A DNA stretch of 19,724 nucleotides from Deferribacteres bacterium. Its GTDB lineage: Bacteria > Nitrospirota > Thermodesulfovibrionia > UBA6902. Positions 8,180 through 13,993 of the stretch are shown here, one piece after another. The position numbers and the translations under genes are program-made. The stretch spans positions 1-19,724 of the forward strand of contig JAADFS010000317.1 in NCBI GenBank assembly GCA_013152795.1, written 5' to 3'. Each line of letters starts with the position of its first letter. Within the stretch, counting starts at the first letter, position 1. Below the pieces are notes generated by a model, which saw only the letters and a program-made list of their open reading frames with translations, was not told where the DNA came from and searched no databases.

Positions 8180-8207
8180 AGTATATAATTTTTGCTTATC
8201 AATGCAA
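8180..8207 (-). promoter_or_regulatory. Second putative promoter upstream of adk
   Basis: TTGCAT (8207-8202) and TATACT (8185-8180) are separated by 16 bp on the minus strand. It would work in tandem with the 8135-8163 promoter. The AT-rich context raises the chance of a spurious match. Confidence 0.4.
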
Positions 8208-8271
8208 GTAGCACCGTAAAAAACTAATTAATTCAATATGTTAGGTGCCCAGGAGAGGGGGTGGGCGGTGG

Positions 8272-8379
8272 GTCGCTTTAGCGGGAATGTGGTTTTTGCA
8301 GGGAGGCGGCAAAATGTACCGGCAGGCATCATCAACCTTGCTGGTGCATTAAATTGGTGAGCCTGCCCGTTCAAGCGAC
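8272..8379. other. Structured element able to form a three-way junction (possible ncRNA, leader or mobile-element relic)
   Basis: An outer helix pairs 8272-8285 (GTCGCTTTAGCGGG) with 8366-8379 (CCCGTTCAAGCGAC): 13 of 14 positions pair, counting one G-U. Inside are TTTTGC/GCAAAA (8294-8299/8309-8314) and CAGGC/GCCTG (8323-8327/8361-8365). The last can extend by two GC pairs at the expense of the outer helix. The element lies directly beyond the stop of the small cysteine-rich gene on its 3' side. I do not recognise a known RNA family, and the transcribed strand is unknown. Confidence 0.45.
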
Positions 8380-8391
8380 ATGGAAGTAAGA

Positions 8392-8721
8392 TCAACATTC
8401 CATTGCGGTCTGCTGGGCCTCCATATAATCGAGTATTTTCTCCGGGTTGCATGAGATGCACATATCTATCCCCTGGATTATCTGCATATCCTCACACAAC
8501 ATATAGGCCCTCTTCAGCTCATAATCCTTGACCCTGTTTATCACGAGTTTCTTCGGCCGGAGATATGCCTTGCCGCAGCTCATGCACAGCCAGATGAAAT
8601 TGTCTTTGGCCTTCTCCAGACAACTGCCGCAGACATAGACGAGTATGCCGGGCGCTACCTCCACATGCGTTGATGTGTATACATCCTTGCATATATTGCA
8701 CTTACCAATGGAATCATTCAT
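8392..8721 (-). CDS. Small ten-cysteine putative zinc-binding protein, function unknown
   Basis: I do not recognise a named family. The 109-residue product has four CxxC pairs (C8/C11, C31/C34, C46/C49, C88/C91) plus C76 and a terminal C109. The spacing suggests two zinc ribbons: pair 1 with pair 2, and pair 3 with pair 4. There is no signal peptide, so it is probably cytoplasmic. The ATG of MNDSIGKC has AAAGGGGG about nine bases upstream. It lies upstream of the sulfate-activation operon on the same strand, but a 448-bp non-coding gap makes co-transcription uncertain. It could be a regulator, a small metal-site chaperone or an adaptor; none can be chosen from sequence. Confidence 0.75.
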   Translation of the reverse strand: MNDSIGKCNICKDVYTSTHVEVAPGILVYVCGSCLEKAKDNFIWLCMSCGKAYLRPKKLVINRVKDYELKRAYMLCEDMQIIQGIDMCISCNPEKILDYMEAQQTAMEC

Positions 8722-8825
8722 CCATTTCCCCCTTTCCTGGTTTAAAGTTTTCAGTTTTATTGAATCCTCTATAACTTAATTATCGGAAGACAGAGCGGCT
8801 AACTTAACCTTACCTTACAGCGCCC

Positions 8826-8850
8826 AAAAAAAACATCGCCGGCGGGGCGA
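8826..8850 (-). terminator. Possible minus-strand terminator in the divergent spacer
   Basis: TCGCC/GGCGA (8836-8840/8846-8850) forms a 5-bp GC-rich stem, followed on the minus strand by two bases and a run of eight T (8833-8826). It would block leftward transcription entering from the DUF6502 promoter side. The stem is short. Confidence 0.35.
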
Positions 8851-8893
8851 AAAGGCTTTATCCGCGATACCTTAATAGGGGTAACAGGTCACC

Positions 8894-8921
8894 CGCAATT
8901 CGCAACTCGCAACCCGCAACG
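8894..8921. repeat. Heptamer microsatellite (CGCAANN x4)
   Basis: Four head-to-tail 7-mers, CGCAATT, CGCAACT, CGCAACC and CGCAACG, end 10 bp before the -35 box of the DUF6502 promoter. The same heptamer family recurs, inverted, at 19270-19311. Confidence 0.85.
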
Positions 8922-8931
8922 CATATTTTGC

Positions 8932-8960
8932 TTGACAAAGACAAAATTTGGGAATATAAT
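8932..8960 (+). promoter_or_regulatory. Perfect consensus sigma70-type promoter of the DUF6502 operon
   Basis: TTGACA (8932-8937) and TATAAT (8955-8960) are separated by exactly 17 bp. Transcription should start about 8966-8968, at or next to the ATG at 8968. This predicts a leaderless mRNA and rules out the in-frame TTG at 8932 as translation start. Confidence 0.85.
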
Positions 8961-8967
8961 ACCAAAT

Positions 8968-9771
8968 ATGGAGGATGTAAAACAGGCAATAGCCTCGACA
9001 CTGGTGAGGCTGCTGAGGCCGCTCATGCGGGTACTGCTGAAAAACAACATACCTTACGGCACGTTTGCCGATATCGCCAGGTGGGTTTACGTGGATGTGG
9101 CCTCCAGGGAGTTCAGGGTGCCCGGCAGGAAGCAGACCATATCCCGCATCGCCACAATCACCGGTCTTACCCGCAAGGAGGTCAAGAGGCTCAAGGAGAT
9201 GGATGCAGTGGATGACCTCGGGGCAGCCGAGCGTTACAACCGGGCGGTAAGGGTGATAAGCGGGTGGCTGAAAGACCCGAGATTCATCAGCGACAGGGGT
9301 GACCCCCGTGTCCTGCCGTTTGAGGGTGGTGAGGAGAGTTTTTCAGCTCTGGTCAAGGCATACAGCGGGGATGTGCCCCCGAGGGCTATTCTGGACGAGA
9401 TGCTGAGGGCCGGTATCGTCGAGAAGATGGATGACAGGCGGGTGAGACTTTTGAACAGGGGGTATATAGTCACGAAAGGAGAGGTCGAGAAGTTCGGCAT
9501 CATGGGCAGGGATGTAAGTGAATTCATCTCCACGATACATCACAACATTACAAGTGAGCCGTCCGATGCATTTTTTCAGAGAAAGGTCTCATATGACAAC
9601 ATCCCCCTCGAGTTATACCCCGAGGTCAGGAGCCGCATCTCGGCTATGGCGGCGGAGTTTGTCGAGTCAATGGACAGGGTGATTTCACAGTACGACAGGG
9701 ATGCAAATCCGTCCATCGAGGGCAGGGGGCGGAAGAGATTAGGGATAGGAGTCTTTTATTTCGAGGAATGA
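8968..9771 (+). CDS. DUF6502-like family protein, putative HTH regulator
   Basis: This 267-residue protein resembles the DUF6502 family of uncharacterised proteins. The N-terminal half has LLKNNIPYGTFADIARWVYV, then REFRVPGRKQTISRIATITG running into LTRKEVKRLKEM. The latter reads like a helix-turn-helix (S-R-I-A-x-x-T-G-L-x-R-K-E-V), so DNA binding is a reasonable inference. No signal peptide or membrane segment is seen. An in-frame TTG twelve codons upstream exists, but it is the -35 box itself, so the ATG at 8968 is the likely start. It has no upstream ribosome site, which fits leaderless translation. The gene lies 25 bp before a lipoprotein gene and is probably the first gene of a three-gene operon. 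Confidence 0.85.
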   Translation: MEDVKQAIASTLVRLLRPLMRVLLKNNIPYGTFADIARWVYVDVASREFRVPGRKQTISRIATITGLTRKEVKRLKEMDAVDDLGAAERYNRAVRVISGWLKDPRFISDRGDPRVLPFEGGEESFSALVKAYSGDVPPRAILDEMLRAGIVEKMDDRRVRLLNRGYIVTKGEVEKFGIMGRDVSEFISTIHHNITSEPSDAFFQRKVSYDNIPLELYPEVRSRISAMAAEFVESMDRVISQYDRDANPSIEGRGRKRLGIGVFYFEE

Positions 9772-9796
9772 TAAACAATCATGGAGGGTTTTTAGC

Positions 9797-11218
9797 ATGG
9801 CAATATCAAGACTGAAGGGTTGGATGGCTGTTGTATTTGTGCTGGCGGTAGGGCTGCTGGGCTCCTGCAGTGACGGTGGAGGAGACTTTGCCGGCGGCGG
9901 AATCAGCGGGACAGGGCTCTACAACGGTGTCATAACCTCGTTCGGCAGTGTCTTTGTCAACGGGATTGAATTCAATACCAGCGGCGCTGCAATAACCGCC
10001 GACGATGCCGATGTTACAGAGGACGACCTCGATGTGGGCATGAAGGTCACGGTTGAGGCGGACGGGACCACCGCCCTGCGCATAGACTTTGATCCGGAGG
10101 TGATAGGCCCGGTACAGAGCATAGATACGGTGAATGACCGGCTTGTCGTCATGGGCCAGACCGTGCTTATTGAAGGCACTACCGTACTGAAGGGCTTCGG
10201 CGGTATATTGGATCTCGCAACAGGGGATACCGTGGTAGTGAGCGGATTTTTCGACGCTGCCGGCAATATAAGGGCTGTGTATATAGAGCTGAAGCCCCTG
10301 AGCACAGGTGAGAAGGTCAAGGGTGTTGTATCCTCCCTTGATTACGTCTCACGCAGGTTTGTAATAAACGGATTGTCCGTCGACTACAGTGCCCTGCCCT
10401 CCCTTGGGGTTCAGAACGGGGATTTCGTGGAAGTCAAGGGTTCACTGTCGGGAGGTACGCTTGTTGCCTCGCATGTCAGCGTTGAGGAGCAGGTTGAAAC
10501 TGCGCTCCCCGGCAATGAGATGGCGGTGGAGGGAGTCGTGACCTCCTTTTCCTCTGTTTACGACTTTGAGATCAACGGCCTGAGGGTCTCTACAGACAAC
10601 CGCACGGTATATGAAAACGGCCTGCGAGGCGATGTTGCCCTGGATGTACTACTTGAGGTGGAGGGTACGGTTAACGACAGCGGCGTGCTCCTGGCGGAGA
10701 AAGTAGAGTTCCTCTCCCATGAAGAGACCGAGATCGGGATCGAAGGGGTTGTCGAGAGTGTGGACCTCCAGAAATCAACAGTTACTGTGTTTGGTATCGG
10801 CATCACCGTCAACAGCAGTACCATCTTTAATGACGAATCAGGCCGGCAGTTGAGGTCATTTTCCCTCAGTGACATCAGGGCGGGTGACCTGATCGAGGTC
10901 GGCGGTTTTGTCGACGGAGGCAGGGTTGTGGCACTTAAACTCGAGCGAATGGACCCCTCAGAGGCGGAATACTCACTCAGCGGGCCGGTCGATGCAGGCT
11001 CTGAGACAGGCACATCCTTTTCTATACTCGGCGTACGGGTCGACGTCAGCGGGCCGGGCGTCACCTTCGAGGACGACAACGGCGATACCATGACGGCAGC
11101 CGAATTCTTTGCGGCAATAGACGACACCAATGAGCCCGGCGATATCGTGGAGGTCGGGGGTCTCTACCAGGGCGGCGTCTTCATTGCCGATGAGGTGGAG
11201 ATAGAAAAAATCAACTGA
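9797..11218 (+). CDS. DUF5666-type repeat lipoprotein
   Basis: A secreted lipoprotein of 473 residues. The signal peptide ends in the lipobox LLGSC (lipidated Cys at about 24), followed by SDGGGDFAGGG, with no obvious inner-membrane retention aspartate right after Cys. The rest is six consecutive beta-rich units of about 65-85 residues starting near 36, 99, 167, 233, 310 and 389. Each follows the DUF5666 pattern (GVITSFGSVFVNGIEF in unit 1, then a GDxVEVxGxxxxGxxxA pattern). The fold is probably a string of small OB-like barrels. GGAGG lies nine bases before the ATG. The biochemical role is unknown; ligand or matrix binding at the outer membrane is only a guess. Confidence 0.85.
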   Translation: MAISRLKGWMAVVFVLAVGLLGSCSDGGGDFAGGGISGTGLYNGVITSFGSVFVNGIEFNTSGAAITADDADVTEDDLDVGMKVTVEADGTTALRIDFDPEVIGPVQSIDTVNDRLVVMGQTVLIEGTTVLKGFGGILDLATGDTVVVSGFFDAAGNIRAVYIELKPLSTGEKVKGVVSSLDYVSRRFVINGLSVDYSALPSLGVQNGDFVEVKGSLSGGTLVASHVSVEEQVETALPGNEMAVEGVVTSFSSVYDFEINGLRVSTDNRTVYENGLRGDVALDVLLEVEGTVNDSGVLLAEKVEFLSHEETEIGIEGVVESVDLQKSTVTVFGIGITVNSSTIFNDESGRQLRSFSLSDIRAGDLIEVGGFVDGGRVVALKLERMDPSEAEYSLSGPVDAGSETGTSFSILGVRVDVSGPGVTFEDDNGDTMTAAEFFAAIDDTNEPGDIVEVGGLYQGGVFIADEVEIEKIN

Positions 11219-11238
11219 CTTTGCAGGTTACTGCAAAG
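11219..11238 (+). other. Intercistronic hairpin between the two lipoprotein genes
   Basis: CTTTGCAG and CTGCAAAG form a perfect 8-bp stem with a GTTA loop, starting at the base after the upstream stop codon. No U-tract follows, so it is not a standard terminator. It could protect the upstream mRNA or tune expression of the downstream gene. Confidence 0.7.
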
Positions 11239-11267
11239 AATCACTATAGTAAAAGGAGGACAAAAGG

Positions 11268-12458
11268 ATGAGACACTCAACGGCAACGAGGTTCAGAGGG
11301 GTTGTTCTGGCAGTGTTTCTGCTGGCACTTGCAGGGCTCCTGTACTCGTGCGGCGGTAGTGAGACCGCTACGACCGCCACGGGTACGACGCCTGCAGCCG
11401 GGGTCTACATCACTGATGACGTCACCGATACCTATGCTCAGGTCATCGTGACCATCTACAAGGTGGAGTTCGTGAAAGCCGCGGACAAATCAGCGGTGAC
11501 GGCCTTTGAATCCACGGAAGGACTCACCTATGACCTTAGCGAGCTCAGCGGCGTACTCGATAAGCTCGGTACACTGCCTGAGGGCACTTACAGCGGCGTC
11601 CGTATCACGGTTGGAGAGGAATTGATACTCGTCGACAAAAACGGTGTGCAGGTCAGCCCCAATCCAACCTTCAGCGAGAATGCATGGACAACGTGCAGCA
11701 GCGGCAAATGCGTCATTGATATCCCCGGCGCAGCCAATGTGGCCGGTACAGACCGGGTGGTGCTCGATTTCGACCTCAAGCAGTTCGTGTACGACCCGGC
11801 GACGAACACAGTGACCGCAAAGGTGGTGCTTGATGCCGACGGTTCCGAGTACAAGAGCTACCAGGAGATCAAGGAAGACGATTATGAGCTGAAGGGGATA
11901 GTCCGCTCCATCACCACCGGAGGGTTTGAACTGACTGTGTTGAAGGCGGATTTTATTCCCGGAAGCAATGTAGTTACTGTATCGGCGGGTGACAATGTGC
12001 GGTTCACCTGTGATGATGACGACGAGAGGCCGGCATGCGGTATCTCGGCTATTACAGACCTGCAGGTGGGCATGAAGGTCGAGGTAGACGGAACCTGGAA
12101 CGGTACCGGGTTCGTGGCCACGAAGGTTGAGGTAGACGGCGACGACGATATAGCTGCAGCGGTCTGTAATGTGCCAGACAGGAGCGTGACCCACTTCACA
12201 GACCTGACGGTCCAGCCCGAGCTGGAGGCCACGGCATACACACTCGACTCCGATACCTATTCCATCACGGTCTCGGGCGTAACCATTCTTATTACACAGG
12301 AGACGAGGATTGAAAACGAAACCGGCGGCACAGACCAGATCATATGTGCAGACCAGATCCCGGCCTCATCAGGCAGTGTGGAGGTCGAGTACTACAAGGC
12401 CCTGGACTCTTCGAACAACCCGGTGTATGTATCTTACAAGATCGAGTTTGAGGAGTAG
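11268..12458 (+). CDS. DUF4382-type lipoprotein with C-terminal DUF5666-like unit
   Basis: A lipoprotein of 396 residues. The signal peptide ends with lipobox LLYSC (Cys about 28), then a Gly/Ser/Thr-rich linker. The first domain starts AGVYITDDVTDTYAQVIVTI and contains LPEGTYSGVRI, the pattern of DUF4382 (residues about 43-195), probably a beta-sandwich. A DUF5666-like unit follows (YELKGIVRSITTGGFEL to VGMKVEVDGTWNGTGFVATK, about 205-290). Acidic runs such as DDDDE could bind cations. A last unit contains four cysteine-flanked segments. AAAAGGAGG precedes the ATG. The gene lies 49 bp after the DUF5666 lipoprotein, so the pair is likely co-expressed and acts at the cell envelope. The function is unknown. 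Confidence 0.85.
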   Translation: MRHSTATRFRGVVLAVFLLALAGLLYSCGGSETATTATGTTPAAGVYITDDVTDTYAQVIVTIYKVEFVKAADKSAVTAFESTEGLTYDLSELSGVLDKLGTLPEGTYSGVRITVGEELILVDKNGVQVSPNPTFSENAWTTCSSGKCVIDIPGAANVAGTDRVVLDFDLKQFVYDPATNTVTAKVVLDADGSEYKSYQEIKEDDYELKGIVRSITTGGFELTVLKADFIPGSNVVTVSAGDNVRFTCDDDDERPACGISAITDLQVGMKVEVDGTWNGTGFVATKVEVDGDDDIAAAVCNVPDRSVTHFTDLTVQPELEATAYTLDSDTYSITVSGVTILITQETRIENETGGTDQIICADQIPASSGSVEVEYYKALDSSNNPVYVSYKIEFEE

Positions 12459-12512
12459 ACGGTTCTTTAGGCTCCCGGAAGATGCGGGCACTTAGTCAGA
12501 GAAACCTGGAGA

Positions 12513-12552
12513 GGCTGGTTGGCAACGGTAAGGAGGGCGTTGCCAACCGGCC
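12513..12552 (+). terminator. Long hairpin after the lipoprotein operon
   Basis: GGTTGGCAACG (12517-12527) pairs perfectly with CGTTGCCAACC (12538-12548). The stem extends through a G-U to GGC/GCC, about 15 bp in total with a 10-nt loop. It lies 54 bp after the operon stop and has no U-tract, so it may be an mRNA-end stabiliser or a Rho-assisted terminator rather than a classical intrinsic one. Confidence 0.5.
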
Positions 12553-12599
12553 GGCCTTCCCCGACTGATGCAGTAAGTGAACTCTATCCCGCAGGCCCT

Positions 12600-12932
12600 T
12601 CAATGACTTGATATCTTTTTGTTTACCCTCTCTATGCCATAGCCCATCGCACCGCCAAGTATGAGGGTCATAATTGCAATCGGTACCAGGCTGACCGGTT
12701 CTTTCGCCCCGATGATTATTGCACACGGCGCCAGCACCAGGAAAGAAAACAAAATGCCTTTAACACAACCCTTCAGTTTCAACTCAGTTGTTGATATAAA
12801 AAAAGACACAACAATCCACATTACAAATGCAGATACATTCGCATCCCATGACAGCCCCTGCAATATCATCGGCACCACGTCAATTATGCCTGCTATGATT
12901 CCGAACAGTATCCCTGTTTGTATCTTCTTCAT
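12600..12932 (-). CDS. Small four-helix membrane protein, function unknown
   Basis: This 110-residue protein begins MKKIQTGILFGIIAGIIDVV. Four hydrophobic segments at about 7-25, 33-48, 57-75 and 80-98 suggest an inner-membrane protein with both ends inside, ending in a basic tail (IERVNKKISSH). I preferred the ATG at 12932 over an in-frame start at 12962, because the latter would encode the heptamer repeat (QGAGCSCKV). Only a weak AAGG lies before it. No catalytic or transport motif is seen. It is transcribed convergently with the lipoprotein operon. Confidence 0.65.
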   Translation of the reverse strand: MKKIQTGILFGIIAGIIDVVPMILQGLSWDANVSAFVMWIVVSFFISTTELKLKGCVKGILFSFLVLAPCAIIIGAKEPVSLVPIAIMTLILGGAMGYGIERVNKKISSH

Positions 12933-12942
12933 AACCTTACAA

Positions 12943-12970
12943 CTGCACCCTGCACCCTGCACCCTGCACC
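12943..12970. repeat. Heptamer microsatellite (CTGCACC x4)
   Basis: Four perfect tandem CTGCACC units lie just upstream of the small membrane-protein start. The period is seven bases, as in the arrays at 8894-8921 and 19270-19311, but the unit differs. Confidence 0.9.
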
Positions 12971-13244
12971 CTTAACTTTGAACTTTATTCCCCGGAACTC
13001 TCCTGCAAGTCCCCTCCCAGAGAAACAAAATCCATCCCCCAACAGGTAAGGCATCCATGAAGAAGATTATGAAACAAAGAGAGGTTAAAAGCAAGAAAAA
13101 AGGGGGGAGTGTGGTGGCAAATGTATCAGGAACCTCCCCCGCCGATTTATGCCGCCCTTGACTTTTCAGCCCAAAAGATGCCATTCTTTAGCTGGAAAAA
13201 GTCAGAACTTTTACAGAAATAGAGAGTTTGAGGGTTTTTGTCAG
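12971..13244. other. Non-coding spacer
   Basis: No convincing gene is seen here. It contains a purine-rich stretch (13070-13109) and an inverted pair GGGGGAG/CTCCCCC (13103-13109/13134-13140). A small AAAAGT/ACTTTT hairpin lies near 13196-13212. An open minus-strand frame covers part of it but lacks a ribosome site and normal codon use. Confidence 0.5.
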
Positions 13245-13284
13245 AAGCAGGGCCGCAAAGACTTTTAGCTTTGCGGCCCTGCTT
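13245..13284 (+). terminator. Perfect 16-bp hairpin upstream of the small basic protein gene
   Basis: AAGCAGGGCCGCAAAG (13245-13260) pairs perfectly with CTTTGCGGCCCTGCTT (13269-13284) around an 8-nt loop, followed by TTGTG. It lies 44 bp before the start of the downstream gene. No plus-strand gene ends just before it, so it may be a leader attenuator or a block to readthrough, rather than a gene-end terminator. Confidence 0.5.
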
Positions 13285-13328
13285 TGTGCGGGCGGAAATC
13301 CCGAGGAATCAATCAGGCGAGGGAAACT

Positions 13329-13520
13329 ATGGCAAGGCGTTCCACCATGTACAGGAGCAATAAGCGGAAAAAGGAGCTGTTGCGGCAGAAAAAACAGGAA
13401 GAAAAGAGGCTCAGGCGACAGGGCAACATTAAGGCCCCATCCCGGGACCCTGAAGGCCCGGCCCAGGCGGACACGGAGACCGAATCCTCCGGGAACACCG
13501 CTGAAACAACCGGCGATTAA
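13329..13520 (+). CDS. Small basic protein, function unknown
   Basis: This 63-residue protein begins MARRSTMYRSNKRKKELLRQ. The N-terminal two-thirds is very rich in Lys and Arg and probably forms one charged helix. The C-terminal third is acidic and polar (DTETESSGNTAETTGD). Short Arg/Lys-rich proteins of this style occur in many Desulfobacterota and related genomes, usually unannotated; nucleic-acid or ribosome association is a guess. GAGGG seven bases before the ATG decides the start over an in-frame ATG at 13284 that falls at the end of the hairpin. It probably forms an operon with the zinc-ribbon gene 41 bp downstream. Confidence 0.7.
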   Translation: MARRSTMYRSNKRKKELLRQKKQEEKRLRRQGNIKAPSRDPEGPAQADTETESSGNTAETTGD

Positions 13521-13561
13521 CCGCAGGCTGCATCACCGGTCAGGCGCAGGAGAGAAGGATT

Positions 13562-13993
13562 ATGTTTGAGAATTATTCAGCAGGAGATTATATTGAGGCA
13601 TGGTGTACAAAGTGCAGGCTGGAACTGGGCCATACGATTGTCGCCATGGTCGACAATGCCCCCAGGAGGGTTAAATGCAATACCTGTAACTCAGAGCACA
13701 ACTTTCGTGCGAAACCGTCCGGGAAAAAACGCACAAAAGGAACCCCTTCCATTAAAAAGACAAAATCCCGCAACAGAGGATACAGGGAACTCATATCCCG
13801 CTTATCAGACAGTGACCCCTCCAATGCAAAGAAGTACAGCATAGAGGGAAACTTTGAAAAGGATGAGATCATATACCATCCCACGTTCGGCCTCGGCATA
13901 GTGTCATCCGTAGTTCAGGCCGACAAGGTGGAAATACTTTTCAGGGACGGCCCCCGCCTGCTCGTGCAGAACAGGCAATCCCTTGCCGTTTAG
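13562..13993 (+). CDS. Zinc-ribbon protein with C-terminal CarD/SH3-like segment, function unknown
   Basis: This 143-residue protein has an N-terminal zinc ribbon with CTKC (15-18) and CNTC (39-42). A basic linker follows (GKKRTKGTPSIKKTKSRNRG). The C-terminal beta-rich segment from about 97 reads FEKDEIIYHPTFGLGIVSSV and ends ILFRDGPRLLVQNR. That pattern (D-x-I-x-H-P-x-F-G-x-G-x-V) resembles the small SH3/KOW-like modules of CarD and the UvrD C-terminus, so RNA polymerase or nucleic-acid contact is plausible. The ATG has AAGGA four bases upstream. Its stop codon overlaps that of the convergent outer-membrane gene. Confidence 0.75.
   Translation: MFENYSAGDYIEAWCTKCRLELGHTIVAMVDNAPRRVKCNTCNSEHNFRAKPSGKKRTKGTPSIKKTKSRNRGYRELISRLSDSDPSNAKKYSIEGNFEKDEIIYHPTFGLGIVSSVVQADKVEILFRDGPRLLVQNRQSLAV

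Larger units (their letters stand above)
7944..8271. other. AT-rich leader and promoter region upstream of adk
   Basis: This non-coding stretch is markedly more AT-rich than its surroundings. It holds two minus-strand promoter candidates, an 18-bp tandem duplication, A-rich runs (8051-8095), and a short GGGGA/TCCCC hairpin (7968-7983) just before the adk ribosome site. No open frame with a plausible start is seen. Confidence 0.6.

Noticed and set aside
8239..8379. Integron attC-like site (GTTAGGT near 8239, CGTTCAAGC at 8368)
   Set aside because: There is no matching RYYYAAC partner at the other end and the helix lacks the usual R/L box spacing.
8228..8461. A 77-residue minus-strand open frame over the structured element
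   Set aside because: It overlaps the end of the cysteine-rich gene in another frame, has no ribosome site, and its sequence is explained by the base-paired element.
8894..8921. CRISPR-like repeats
   Set aside because: Units are seven bases and directly adjacent, with no spacers and no cas genes.
8932..8967. TTG start giving a longer DUF6502 protein
   Set aside because: The TTG is the -35 hexamer of a perfect promoter, so it would not be in the mRNA.
12972..13184. 70-residue hydrophobic open frame on the minus strand
   Set aside because: No ribosome site and a low-complexity origin from a purine-rich tract; no recognisable protein.
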